This document shows, one piece after another, positions 40,432 to 52,200 of a DNA stretch of 64,000 bases. The notes beneath the pieces are model-generated. The model was not told the origin of the DNA. It was given only the letters and a program-made list of their open reading frames with translations, and did not search any database. Every line of letters begins with the position of its first letter. The stretch's first letter is position 1. Origin of the DNA: Cylindrodendrum hubeiense (Eukaryota; Ascomycota; Sordariomycetes; Hypocreales; Nectriaceae). The stretch spans positions 62,001 through 126,000 of the forward strand of contig JAANBB010000044.1 in the NCBI GenBank assembly GCA_014621425.1, in the 5' to 3' direction. The translations under genes and the position numbers were made by a program.

Positions 40432-43400
40432 CTAAATACCAAAATGAATATAAGGGACCCAGTTTGGTAGACTACACTCCAGCTTATTATAGAATTCGAC
40501 GTCTCTTTGACCTGGCAGCTTAATTTTCCCCAGGCCTTGCTCTTCAATAGCCACTTGAGTCTCTTTCATAGTTTCAGCTGCCTTCCGACCCTCAGGTGCT
40601 CCGCTAGAAATATTATCCGCAACCCATTGGTCCCGAAGACTTCTGATAGCATGATGCAGTCCTTCACTCACTGATTCATCTCTCATTCCTCGATGTTGCA
40701 TCCATTCGTAGGTCTTAGTTGCAACATCCACGCACACCTTGTCTTTCACTTCCCAGAGCGTACCAATCACATGTTGAAACCCAGCGAGCTGACAGGCGCC
40801 GATGAGGTGAAGTCCTTCATCTACGAAGTCTGCGTGCCCTATTCGGCCCGTTCCACAGGCTGAGAGATATGCAAGGAATGATATTTTGTTGCGGTTGTTA
40901 GTGTAGCAAAGACGTGCAACGGTTAAGGGATTGTCTTTCCAGTCCTCTAGCAGTAGAAGGCTTTTCAAGGGATCAGAATGATGAGTCTCCCCGTGACCAG
41001 CAAAATGAAATATTTTACAACCGTCCAACGCGGCTAATACATCTTTCTGGACTGGCAAAGGCTTGCTCACTTGCAATGCCGAAGATTTGCAGATGTGTTC
41101 TAAAGCGTTAATCTCGTCCGAGGCATAAGCTAGGTTTCGTTGTTCTGGTGTCGTATCCATCGCAACGAGAACAATCTTCTCTGGGTGTGATGTCTTCATC
41201 AGTCGGGATTGGCGAGACCGACCGTGCAGTATTGCCTTTACAGATATACTGTAAGACGATATCACCCGGTCAATGACAGTACATGATGTGGTGTAAGAGT
41301 GATAGCCCGCCGCATGAATCGGAAATCTTGCTAGGAGTCCCGTGGGAATCCACCATACGTGGGGCCAGCAGCCTTCAGCAGGAGTGTGTTCAAATCCAAG
41401 TGTCTCAAGAACTGGCTCGCACAAGGTTCTCCAAAGCCATTCGAGGGTCGAAGGCTTGCCCATATCGTTGGCACTATAACTCTGAGCGACTTTGAGATCG
41501 ATGTCAGGGAATGCCAAGGCCCGGATGCCAGTAGATTGAATAATAAATGCATCGCAGCGGTATTCGCTGGTGTTGATAATGACCACTGGACCAGAAGCTG
41601 CAACACTCATGATTTCGACTTCAGAAGGAGCTAGAAGAAACCCTTCAAAACCAGACAAAGCACGAATTTTCTGAATCAATGCGTCAAGCTTTTGGCCAGC
41701 TTCATAACGAGAGTCCATTTGTCCTTGTATTATCATTTGTGGCGTATCAATTTGATCTCGGAGATCAAGAAACTCGATTGCTAGCTGAGGGTGAGTCTCC
41801 TCAAGTTGGGAAAGATCAATGCGTAGTTCATTCATGGATGACAAGATAACACCACGTCCAAGCTCAAGAAGCTGAACTGCAACAAATGGTGTCTTTCGAG
41901 CGTTTAATGCCATCGCCGCTGCATCGGAAGCAAGCCCGGCGGCTTGTTGAAGCAAGAATTGCTTGTCCGAATTCTCAAGCGATCTCAGGACCAGTAGAGG
42001 AATCAACGAGAGGGTTTTTGAAGCAGCCTCATATGCTTCTTCCCACCGACCACCTCTGGCGTGTATGGAAACCAGGTTTATACCGGGTTTTAAGCAATCT
42101 TGAATCGGACATGATTTGTCGCTGAGTGCTTCTTCGTTTATCTGAATTGACCGCTCTAGGTCCTTGTCATCCCCTAGGACACGATAGCGTTCTGCATATC
42201 CGACACCAAGGCTTGCAAGTCGGAATGTTCGATCTGGGTCTCCATTTGGCGTTCGATCGACTCCTTCTTGTTGGAATTGAATGGAGAGCTTCAGATCCGA
42301 CAGATCGCCGGATATCTTCCATTTTGTCTGATACCCAACTCCTACACCGTGAAGCTGAACTGCCCGGTCTGGATCATCTTCCGCAGTGATGGCCAATGCC
42401 TCTTGATCAAGCTGAAGACTGTGGTTGAGGTCTTTTACATCTCCCATTCTCTGGTACCGATGCTCATAGCCAACTGAAAGACTGCGAAGCCGGGTTGCGC
42501 GCTCAGGATCATCTTCCGGTGTCAAATTGAGTGCACTCTCTTTCAGTTGAATAGAGCGGTGGAGGTCGGCTTGATTCGTCCGTGGATGCCTGTCACCATA
42601 TCGAATCCCAAGGCTTACAAGTTGTTCCGCACGCTCCGGACTTCCTTCTGGCACTAAAGCCAATGCTTCTTCTCCAAGCTGAATAGATCGATCAATATCT
42701 GACAGAGCCCCTGTCTTTAGGTACCGATCTCTGTATGCATTCCCAAGGCTGGCGAGTCTTTTTGGCTTTTCTGGATCGTCCATTGGTGTTAGATCGGCGG
42801 ATGTTTTATAGTGAGCAATAGCCTCCTCCAAGTCATCTAGGGCACCTTTTCTTTGGTACATATTCCCATATCCGATGCCAAGTTTGTGGAGTTGAGCTGC
42901 CCGATTCGGATCATCTTGTGGTAGTTCATCTAGCGCCTCCTCATTGAGTTCGAGGGACCTTTCAAGGTCTGCTAGAGTCCCAATCTTCAGGTAGCGTTGC
43001 AAATGGGCTCCCCCAAGTCCACTAAGGCAGAACGCTCGAAAGTAGTCGTCTCTCCATCCGAGATGAAGAGATTCCTCCATAGCTTCGATACACTTATTCA
43101 GGTGTTCTAAACTCCTTGTTTTTTCGTATTTGTCGAGATAACTAGACCCGAGATTGTAAAGTCGATCCGCTCGCTCGGGGTGGTTATCGGGTGTTATATC
43201 AACCACTTCTTGACCGACCTGAATTGACTTATCGAGATATTCAATCTTTGCCTCTGCCTTGAAGACATCCCAGTATTCGAGGGCCAGATTCACAAGTCGT
43301 TCTTCTCGGTCGGGGTGTTCCAGTGGCGTTAAATCCACTGCTTCTTGGTTAAGTTGAAGTGAGCGTTTCAAATCTTCGATGGAATTTTCTTTGTGATATT

Positions 43401-43467
43401 TATCCCAAAACTCAGAAGCGACGCTTAAGAGTCTTTCGGCTTCATCCTGTTGCATTATAGGATCCAT
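40432..43467 (-). CDS. TPR-CHAT protein (caspase-like protease fold)
   Basis: A single-exon protein of about 1011 residues from the ATG at 43467 (the frame extends 7 codons upstream only through a non-ATG codon). The first half is roughly ten tetratricopeptide-like repeats of about 42-45 residues with the recurring pattern LxSLGxxYxxRYxxxGxxxDLxxSIQ and linkers of the type LTPEDDPERA. The second half is a CHAT domain, a clan-CD cysteine peptidase fold related to separase and caspases: the putative catalytic His is in IFHFAGHG and Cys in LSACGTG, both intact, followed by GFQHVIGTLWEV. It has no membrane segment. The family is common in basidiomycete and some ascomycete genomes; the targets are unknown. 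It is next to the uracil cluster but probably separate from it. Confidence 0.92.
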   Translation of the reverse strand: MDPIMQQDEAERLLSVASEFWDKYHKENSIEDLKRSLQLNQEAVDLTPLEHPDREERLVNLALEYWDVFKAEAKIEYLDKSIQVGQEVVDITPDNHPERADRLYNLGSSYLDKYEKTRSLEHLNKCIEAMEESLHLGWRDDYFRAFCLSGLGGAHLQRYLKIGTLADLERSLELNEEALDELPQDDPNRAAQLHKLGIGYGNMYQRKGALDDLEEAIAHYKTSADLTPMDDPEKPKRLASLGNAYRDRYLKTGALSDIDRSIQLGEEALALVPEGSPERAEQLVSLGIRYGDRHPRTNQADLHRSIQLKESALNLTPEDDPERATRLRSLSVGYEHRYQRMGDVKDLNHSLQLDQEALAITAEDDPDRAVQLHGVGVGYQTKWKISGDLSDLKLSIQFQQEGVDRTPNGDPDRTFRLASLGVGYAERYRVLGDDKDLERSIQINEEALSDKSCPIQDCLKPGINLVSIHARGGRWEEAYEAASKTLSLIPLLVLRSLENSDKQFLLQQAAGLASDAAAMALNARKTPFVAVQLLELGRGVILSSMNELRIDLSQLEETHPQLAIEFLDLRDQIDTPQMIIQGQMDSRYEAGQKLDALIQKIRALSGFEGFLLAPSEVEIMSVAASGPVVIINTSEYRCDAFIIQSTGIRALAFPDIDLKVAQSYSANDMGKPSTLEWLWRTLCEPVLETLGFEHTPAEGCWPHVWWIPTGLLARFPIHAAGYHSYTTSCTVIDRVISSYSISVKAILHGRSRQSRLMKTSHPEKIVLVAMDTTPEQRNLAYASDEINALEHICKSSALQVSKPLPVQKDVLAALDGCKIFHFAGHGETHHSDPLKSLLLLEDWKDNPLTVARLCYTNNRNKISFLAYLSACGTGRIGHADFVDEGLHLIGACQLAGFQHVIGTLWEVKDKVCVDVATKTYEWMQHRGMRDESVSEGLHHAIRSLRDQWVADNISSGAPEGRKAAETMKETQVAIEEQGLGKIKLPGQRDVEFYNKLECSLPNWVPYIHFGI

Positions 43468-45209
43468 GTTTTGTCTATCCGCTTCCAATAAGATGAAAAG
43501 ATTGCGTATTATGAAAGGTGTCTTGGTGTCTCTGCCCTGGACAACAGCCTCGCGTGAAAAGTCTATTTTTTGAGTGTTAACAGTACAATCTTCGATGAAT
43601 GTTTGTATCAGGATGATGGCTTACGTTGAAGTTGTAATTCATGTATTGGGCTTTCAGTTCATCCCTTCGTGTCTAGGGCAAACATCTGTGACTCCCTTTG
43701 AGTTTAAACATCAACAAATACCTCTCTGAAATGCCTAGACAGCTGAACTGTAGTAGCAATGAGCGAGTGTGTCCAAATCTGGCCAAGTTCCCTTGCGAGC
43801 CAGACACAGTTGCAATGTCGACAGTGAAATGCTATCATAAAATGTAGGGCAGAAGCAGACTGTCTGACGTGGACGAGGTGCAGGCTGTGTAATGGTGTTC
43901 GCGTGATCGGGAGGACACTAGACTCCTCCGGTGATATTGTTGGCTTAACTTCCACAACACACGGTTCTCAGCTTGACGTTGAATCAAGCTGTTCATTGAC
44001 TCGCATTCTGATCAATTGTTTACGTAGCAGTATCGTGCGGGGAATATGTTGTCTCATGGATTATGTGTCAGGCTGCAGGTCACATGCTAGCTGCCTAACA
44101 AATTAACTCGGCAGATGACACAAAAAGGCCTCAACGTGGAAATCCAGACGGTGGATAGCGGCCACACTTCTTTTTTGTTATTCAGTTGCTGATCATACGC
44201 AGAGGGAAATCGTTGTAGCTCATCAGCTTTCTGAGATTATGTCACGACCCGTGTCAGGTGAAGTGTCGCAGTCCGCCGTCCGCTGCCCAGCGACTCATCG
44301 AAGCATGAGAATGATCCGGAACGGATCATAAATTTACCGATTATATCGTTAGCTTACAAAACTGCAAGGCTAGCAGTTTGATTGTTGAATTGCTTTGACC
44401 GTTTCATAATACAGTAAACGGAGTTGATGTGACTCTCTTATTTTGGGTAGGCACAGATGCTTTCGTTTATCGAGATTAGTAGAAAAGTAGGTCCGGTATT
44501 ATCCGCAATGGACACTGGACTGAAACACAGTACCTCGAATAAGTATCTAATTCTTCACATTTTCCATCAGAAAAAGCCCTCAGTAGTTCAGAGGAATTGT
44601 GTTAATCATCAATCTCATCTCCTTTAGACCTGAGCTGGGTCTTACCTACCCTAGAGTCAAACACTTGAAATCTTGTACGTGTTAGCGTCGGCCTGTACCA
44701 TTATTATCCTGATTGTAATCTTTGGCTTTTGGATGAATTTCAACATGATCAGGCACAACTAAAAATCGATGGTCTGCACAGGATACTTTGTTAAAGTCGT
44801 TGAGTGCAACCAAGGCTTGGTGGCAAATGCCGGGCGCCTGTCCGGACTAAGGTCGTGCGCCGATGGGACCGGCGTGAGTGGGGCAGAGGTTCCAATGAAC
44901 GGACACGGAGCTCAGTTTGCATCCCTTTGTTTAAGGTGGCAAGATTTGGCTGATTGAAGTCCGACCGACGGAACCCACCGGAGCGAGTTTTCGACCGACC
45001 CGGCCTAGAAAGGTCCCGTCCACATTCCTGCGCTCAACTGTCATTTCTATACATTGCTGTCTAGGTCCAAAGTAATTGGTAATCCATGCCTTGAATTAAC
45101 CTTAAAGATAGCTCAACGCCAACCGAATTATCCCATTGATTGAGCCGCAACCCAGATCCACAGCATTGCAGTCTAGAATTTCCTCTCAGCCAGATAATTA
45201 TTCACCGCC
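43468..45209. other. Intergenic region, 1.7 kb
   Basis: Divergent promoters of the TPR-CHAT and flavin oxidoreductase genes. Only short motif-free frames; no repeat identified. Confidence 0.5.
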
Positions 45210-46654
45210 ATGGCGACACTCCAGGATCCCAAAGAGTTGGCTTGCGGGTTGACGCTGCCGAATCGGTTTGCAAAGGTGAGATGATCGACTCGCTATGCAG
45301 CTATAGTACTGACTTTTCGGCCAGGCCGCAATGGCAGAGAAGATGGATGACGGCTCAAATGTTCCCAGTGACGCCATCATCAGGGTCTACAAAGAATGGG
45401 CTAAGGGAGGTTGGGGCTTGATTATCACGGGTTCGCTTCACCTTTACTGGCCGTGCATTCTGTGTCTCACTTGCTAAAGTCAACAGGAAATGTCCACGTT
45501 GACCCCGCCTATCTGAATACGAATGGCGATCTTTCCGTCGAGAGTGCAAGGCTCTCCGATCCAACCTACATAAAAGGGTGGCAAAAATGGGCCGATGCAT
45601 GTGCGACACCGACTGTCCTCCAGATCAACCACCCAGGCAGACAGTCTCCGCGATCAGCAGGGACTCGTGGAGCTTTTGTCCAAGCAGTGGCACCCTCGGC
45701 AATCCCCCTAGACTTTGGTCCTGGCCTGTTGCAGAGATTGCTGCGAACCGTCGCGTTCGGTTCGCCCCGTGAACTCACAACGGAAGAGGTTGAAGGCGTG
45801 ATTGAGAAGTTCGTTCAAGCTGCCAAGCTGGCGTACGACAGCGGCTTCAACGGCGTAGAGGTCCATGGCGCACATGGCTATCTCCTGGCTCAATTCATGT
45901 CCAGCCGTACCAATACTCGGACAGACCAATATGGCGGCTCGGCTTCTAAGCGAGCGGAACCCGTTGTCCAGATTCTTAGTCGGATCCGGGCTGCGACCTC
46001 TCCATCCTTTTGCATTGGACTCAAATTGAATTCCGCAGACGTGAGCCATAGTGGCGACACTATCGAAGACTTTATCGAACAACTCCAGCTATTTGTGGAT
46101 TGTGGCATCGACTTTCTTGAGATTAGCGGTGGAACCTATGAGAACCCAACAGTAAGCAGCTATTTGACTATGCGCCTGACGGAACGGACCCGAGCTAATG
46201 AGAGCAATGTAGATGTCGGACGGTGTTGCCAACAACAATGCTACCACCAAAAGCTCGAGTACTGTGCAACGTGAGGCCTTCTTTCTTTCTTTCGCGTCAA
46301 TTATTCGCGAACGATTTCCATCTCTGCCGCTTATTGTGACCGGGGGCTTCCGGACCCGAGGCGCAATGGGAGACGCGATTGAAAGTGGCCAATGTGATGT
46401 CATTGGGATCGGTCGCCCAGCAGCGTTGGCTCCCAACGCTCCTACCGAGATGCTCAACACCAAGGACTTGACTTTGAAGCTTCAGGCGCCGAGCATTGAG
46501 ATGGGATGGTTGAAGAAGTACCTACGCGTGCGAGCGCTGGGGGCTAGCACAGAAAATGTAAGTGATGATCCTTAATCCCTGTGGATCAGTGTGCTAATTT
46601 GGAAAATTGAAGAATTGGTACGCCGCTCAAATTCGTAAATTGGGACTGCTGTAA
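45210..46654 (+). CDS. NADH:flavin oxidoreductase, Old Yellow Enzyme family
   Basis: FMN-dependent ene-reductase-like enzyme of unknown substrate. Exons: 45210-45275, 45325-45430, 45487-46152, 46213-46557 and 46613-46654. It shows the N-terminal LPNRFAKAAMAE, the FMN strand WGLIITGNVHVD, LQINHPGRQSPR, the catalytic-site block VEVHGAHGYLLAQF, RTDQYGGS and the C-terminal phosphate-binding TGGFRTRGAM with IGIGRPAA. The HGAHGYL block places it in the bacterial-like (2,4-dienoyl reductase/XenA-type) branch rather than classical yeast OYE. About 405 residues, normal. The last exon encodes only WYAAQIRKLGLL plus the junction residue and closes cleanly with TAA. Confidence 0.9.
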
Positions 46655-47209
46655 GGCTTTTCAGCAATTACGAAGATCTATGTCTAGACGTGTGCAGGGA
46701 GTAGAGGTCACAGCTTCAATCAAATTGTAGAATGCTGTGACGTAGATGGATGTCAAATAGAGAATGTTTCTTTTCGCACGCACATCAAGTATTCTTCTTA
46801 CATATTAAGTACCAAATGAGATAAAATAATTATTTTTAACATGAGGAGTAAAATGTGCAAAATAATTGAATTATCAGAGGGTTTGATTTTGGCTATTGGG
46901 TGTCGGAGATAGCACAATTTATGAATCTTACAATTTCTGATCTGCATGCAAATAGCAATTTGTCTACGTGCCAATATCAATACGTCACATAAGTGTTTGA
47001 GTGAGTTGGGAAAGAGAGTCTAGATGGTTGTTTATAAAACTGGGTAACGGATAAAATTATCTTGGTAGTAGATAGCTTGAATTATTGAGCGTAGTTAAAT
47101 TTTATCACAACTCAACTACAAGCATCGTACTAAATCATAACAAAAAGCTAGCAATAATGCTACACCCAACAAAATATTTTATTCATAAGACGGTTGGCAA
47201 GTCAATTAC
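46655..47209. other. AT-rich intergenic region between convergent genes
   Basis: About 555 bp, AT-rich, between the 3' ends of the oxidoreductase and RNase genes. No feature recognised. Confidence 0.5.
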
Positions 47210-47725
47210 TCAGCTGGTACCAGTGCAACCAACGAAGTTATTTCCGCTGGCACCGGTGTGGGTAATAGCACCGGCATACCCGCAGCTAGTGCTAATGACA
47301 ACGCGGTTGGCACCAGGAGACCCTATAACAGGAATTAATTGATTAAACTCAAAAGACAAAGCCAAAATCACAGTGAGACATACCGCCGGTGTACACACCG
47401 CTTGTCAGTATTGGGAACTCCTGGTAAGGGCCACTGACGAGAAAGTCGAAGCCTTCATAGTTGTTGTAGGTGTGAGGGTAGGTTGAAGTACCAGCAGTGT
47501 CCCCCGCCTGGTAGTAGGAGCAAGCAGCGTTTGCGGCAGCACGGACCTGGGCAGCCGTGAACGAGGTTGAGCCGCAAGTTGTAGCAGACTGGCGGGTCTC
47601 GATAGGACTACCAACGGCAACGCTCAGGAGAGAAGCCAGAGGAAGGAGGGCCTAAGGGAATGGTTATCATCGTGTTCAATGTGTGTTTGTGTGGTGTAAT
47701 CTGAACTAACCTTGAGGAAAAACAT
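47210..47725 (-). CDS. Secreted guanyl-specific ribonuclease, F1/T1 family
   Basis: Extracellular RNase cleaving after G. Three exons: 47725-47711 (MFFLK), 47651-47394 and 47332-47210. A signal peptide covers about residues 1-19 ([18 protein letters not shown]), with a possible propeptide ending in ETR. The mature domain of about 105 residues shows the T1-family catalytic set: Tyr and His in [13 protein letters not shown], Glu in QEFPI, Arg in ANRVVIS and His in [15 protein letters not shown]. Four cysteines are placed for the two family disulphides. It resembles Fusarium RNase F1 more than Aspergillus RNase T1. It could support phosphate or nucleotide scavenging; a link with the uracil genes is only a speculation. 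Confidence 0.93.
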
Positions 47726-48238
47726 TTTGCCAAATAAATTTAGATAAAAGTTACTGCTGGTAGGTGGAACGAAGGTGGCAGCCTGGGAGGGACTTCGGCG
47801 ACACTATATACCACGACGGTTATAGATAAGAGACAATTTAGTTACCATATGGGGGATTATATGCCGTGCCCTAATAAGGCCCTGGATAGATACCGAGACC
47901 GAAGAACGACCCGAATAGATACCGAGACCTAATATGGCAGGCAATTTCCAAAAGGCCCAACTTGTGGCAGGTGGCTCATGGTATCGGTGTGATTGGCTTT
48001 GGAAAGTGAAGTCAGGAATAAAAACTAAAACAAAGCACCTGCTAAAAACGGCCATAGAGCCGGCAAGTTGGAACCGGAGCCAGTCACATACGATGCTTAC
48101 ACTGCGGGGCGGGTCGGCACCGTCGGGATCGGCAGATGGATGGGGAAGGCTGTTTCACTACGGCCCCCATGTGTTTATCTTATCTCAGTTAATTGGTGAC
48201 AGCCGCCACTAGCACGGTATTCAGCAGAACTGGCCATC
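47726..48238. other. Divergent promoter region, RNase and DUF3632 genes
   Basis: About 510 bp. Two near-identical words GATACCGAGACC recur near 47888 and 47917. A GC-rich stretch (GCGGGGCGGG) lies near 48100. No gene seen. Confidence 0.4.
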
Positions 48239-49213
48239 ATGCCCAAATCATACGTCGCCGTCATCAGTTCTCTCCCCCGCGCCTGCCACCGTGTCTTCCG
48301 GCCACTACCGACTTTCTCCTTTCGACAAACACCCCTCACCTCTTTGCCGTACCTTTCATCTCACCACATTCCTTGTCAACGGTATTGTTTCTCTACCGCT
48401 ATGGCCGACATCACCAGCGCCTTCATCGACGGCGCGATTTCCTCCAAGGAATCTGCTCAAAAACTTGCTGCCCCTGCCCGAAGCGCCTTTGAGAAGGATG
48501 GCGACCTGGCCAAAGTAGAGAATGAGCTGGACAGCCTTTGGTCAGCTGTTCTCACTGCTGCCGAGGAAACCCCGCACGAGCAGCAGGACAGACTGGTCGA
48601 GATTGTTCGCGCTATCAAGGAGATGCCACAGCCTGTCCATGAGAGTAAAAAGCTTGAGATATGGGGAGAAGAGCAGAGCTGGGATCAACTCCCACTCTTT
48701 GGTGCAAAGGCTCGAGAGCGCCTGGATACTGGTATTATCTCCCACAAAAATGATGAGGAGATTATCGACTAACGTGCACCATTAATAGCTCGAGAAAAGT
48801 CTGGCGCCGCCTTTATCAACCTTAATGCCTTCTTTGCTCGTATAACAGCTGCCGATATCAATGACTTCAGCCTGTTCGCCGTCTGGATCCTTCGCGAGGC
48901 GCTTGAAGACCCTGAAGAAGACGAAATTGTGAAAACCACATCGCCAGAATTGCTACAATCTGCTTCTATATGGCTGGTTTATGCGTCTGCGCCACTGGAA
49001 AAGTTGAGTAGAGAACAGAAGCAGTTTGATGGGAAGATGGCAAAACCTGGAAAGAGTTTGTCAATGTTTAATGGCACTCCTGGTTGGAGGGGCTTCTGCC
49101 AAGACAGGTGGAATACTTGGCTTGATCGGCTTGTGTCTTTGAAGAAGACTGAGATAACAACAGAGGCGCAGTCTTTGATCAGCCAGGTATTGGGCAAGGC
49201 ATCTAAAGTGTAA
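48239..49213 (+). CDS. DUF3632 family protein, possible mitochondrial leader
   Basis: Function unknown. Two exons: 48239-48731 and 48789-49213, joined by a GTATTA donor, ACTAAC branch and TAG acceptor so that LDTA/REKSGAAFINLNAFFARI reads through. The second exon has the DUF3632 pattern AVWILREALED and GTPGWRGFCQDRWNTW. The first ATG gives a 54-residue leader rich in Arg, Ser and Pro with almost no acidic residues, which resembles a mitochondrial targeting sequence; the internal ATG at 48402 (MADITSAFID) is the start usual for the family. The family is widespread in Pezizomycotina and often multi-copy. Confidence 0.8.
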
Positions 49214-52200
49214 AGACGCTCTTTTGCATGGTGATCATGTGACGATCGGCCTTGCCTGACGAGCCAATAGAGGGTCTGGTTGGTTTATGCTGGCAGGTGG
49301 GATCGGATACGCTGCAGAGAGCAATTTAGGTCACGTCTGGTAATGTCGAGTAAAGGATTGTGGTAACCGAGTTGTATTCATGGCTAAGAAGCGTAGTCCT
49401 AATTCAGTGTGCAATGTGAGTATATATATACGCCTAGTCGTATCAAAGATCGTGTGAGCTGTTGGATCTTAGTACAAAGTAGGACGGGCAGGTTATTGCA
49501 GGATCAGACGGCCTGGTTTGATCATGCGCTGTAACCGCCGGGGGCGAGCATAGAAAACCCGCATGTTGTAATTCTCTTTCTACTGGCAGGATCAATGATC
49601 ATCCCAATCCTCCTAAGCTAGTGAATTATTTGCATGTGGGCAGATGGAAAGACTTCAGCCGATTGATACAATGTGTGGATCTGCTTGCCTAGCTTTGTGT
49701 TGGATAGCATAATTCTGCCCTGAGCTACGCTTGGAGTGGGGTGGCGTTGTGTAGTACGCAAAAGGATGCGAGTACTTTGCCGGTTTGCTCATTGTCTAAA
49801 ATTAGAGGCATGAGCTGGGAGAGATGAAATGGAACAGATACTGGCTGAATGGTAAAGCAAAATGTGATTGAGAGCGGGCTGCTATTTATTTATCATTTAT
49901 TAGGTCATTTAAGCATCTCTGGCCTCCAACCAACTGGTAGGAGGTCTGTAACAGTCGACGAACAAAACATCACCAATCTAGGTCATCGGACCCACCAGCC
50001 CAGACCGATCCTTGGGTCTGAGCCAGTAGAGAAGGCGCTAATTAAACGAGGAGGAGTTAGCGCTTTCATAACGAGGCAAACATGAGGCAAATATGGGGCT
50101 AGACTTGGGTAGACCAGCGGGGCTGAAGCGGCAAGCAAAAAATGAGAAAATTAGCCCCCCAAGCCACCAACTGATGTGTAAGAAGGAAGACCAGACAGCC
50201 GTGCGGAATGGTCGTTGGCACTACGCGGGAAACAATTGTCCAAAAAATCATGTGACTCACTTGGCACATGCAAGCAAACAACATGGCAGACAGACATAGT
50301 ACATAGACATGATGAGGACAGATACGAGATCATTATATTCCAACTTCCCTACCTAAACTACCATAATCAATACCAGGTTTCTACGATTTTCTGATCAATT
50401 AATGTACAAAGCTCAACTCGGATGACTCGATAAAAAAGAACCTCAAACTTAATTTAACCTAGCGACTTCAAGGTTCGAATATTGTTACATCGCTCAGCTA
50501 CTGCCGGAGTGTGGCCATGTGTGTGAGGGATTCCCGTGATTGTACTCCAAGATTGGGTCGGTGTTGTTTCTCAACAACGGCGTCATATCTTCCTGAAATT
50601 GATGCCTAATGGCCCATGATGAATATGGAAAATTGTTCAACGAGTTGCTAGATGGGAAAGTTGGATCGAATAATGGCCTGTTTTGCGAAGGATACGAGTG
50701 GATGAATCATTAGAAACTACTTCCCTGTGCAACATGACCTACCCTACATCCATGTTCCGACCTTAACTGGAAACCACTCCTACAACGATGACCATCGTCA
50801 TGGGGGGGACTACCATCCAGCTTAGCTGCGCCAGCCATTTTAGCTAGGTAATCATATCCGCCACCTTTCAGCCACAAATCCAAGTAAGACCATCACTCGC
50901 CTCCTACACAGTGATTGAAATATTGAGAAAATAAATTCAGTGATTCACATTCACAGCAAGCCAAATTAGTAGTGTATAGTTACGCATTTAAAGTTACTGC
51001 TCACTAGTATAGTGTCTAGTCAGCTATGTGGTGGATTATCATCCCTCTCATTCTGTGCATAAACGAGGGTAGAGAATGGAAAGAATAAGTTTTAATTGAC
51101 GGTAGGTTTTAAGATTGAAGTCATTCAAGCTAACTTTCCGAGTCATAGTTTTAAAACAGAAAGCTCATGCTTGGATCGGCCTCCAGTCACCACACTTTCC
51201 ATAGCCCAGACGGCTTTCAAGGCCCCACTACCGTCGAGTCACACGTCGCACATTTGATGTGTGCGCACTTTGGGCATTGGATTGGGTTAACGATCGAGTC
51301 CTGGTTGCATTGGCACTACATCATTGTTAGCCAACGAAGTAATTACATGGTAAGGAAGGCTGAAGAGATGAGAAATCGACTGACACAAATCCACACTGTT
51401 TTTCCATCACTCTGATCCTGCATATCTTAGTGTTGGTCTCATCACTGACGGAATTAATGCTCATACAATATGAAGCTTCGATGCTAAGAGCGAAAGCCTG
51501 CAGAGGAAAACTCGAAGGGGGGGAAACTCGGTGGACTTGGTATGAAGAGTGAAGTAAAGGTCGGAAGAGTCCATGGTCGGGAGCGAGTTTCGATTGGAGG
51601 AGGTAGTGTTCTAATGGCTGGAGGTGTTGAAGACGAGATATTCGAAAGAAACACCCGGATCTTAATGCATTATAAATTTCGTAGACTCAGTCTCTGTTAG
51701 AGGCAATGGATTCCCAAGAAGCGGAAACCAACCCTTCCACCCAACGCCTGAGTTTGCCGTGAGCATTAGCGGCAACGGGCAAACATTTTCTTATTAGACT
51801 ATGCTCATTCTGGATTGTTTGATCGATTCAGCTTCTGCGTCCAATAGGAAGGGGCCGCTTTCTGGCCTGGTGTTAAGAATCATGCTAAGAAGTGAGCAGG
51901 ACATGGCTAAGCAGTGTACCAAAAGACTGGGGATTTCATCCGCCGGTGAACTAACCCAGGATCTGAGGCATGGGTTCTTACACGAAGATGATGCTGCAGC
52001 GACGAATTGCAAGGTGCTAGGGTCATTGAAGCGAGTCGGACTCCTGGCGTTGGTGATGGCGAGCGTCTGGCGCTGTGTATAAGTGGACTCGGTTTAGCAC
52101 TGATGAAGCATACTGGGATCACTAGTGAGCTGCTATCCATTGAGACAGTCCAATAGGAGGGTTAGAATCCCGCCTCATTGTTTGATGCTCCGATTTCATG

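Noticed and set aside
52080..52200. tRNA-like T-arm (GGTTAGAATCC)
   Set aside because: No matching acceptor stem or anticodon arm could be drawn upstream.
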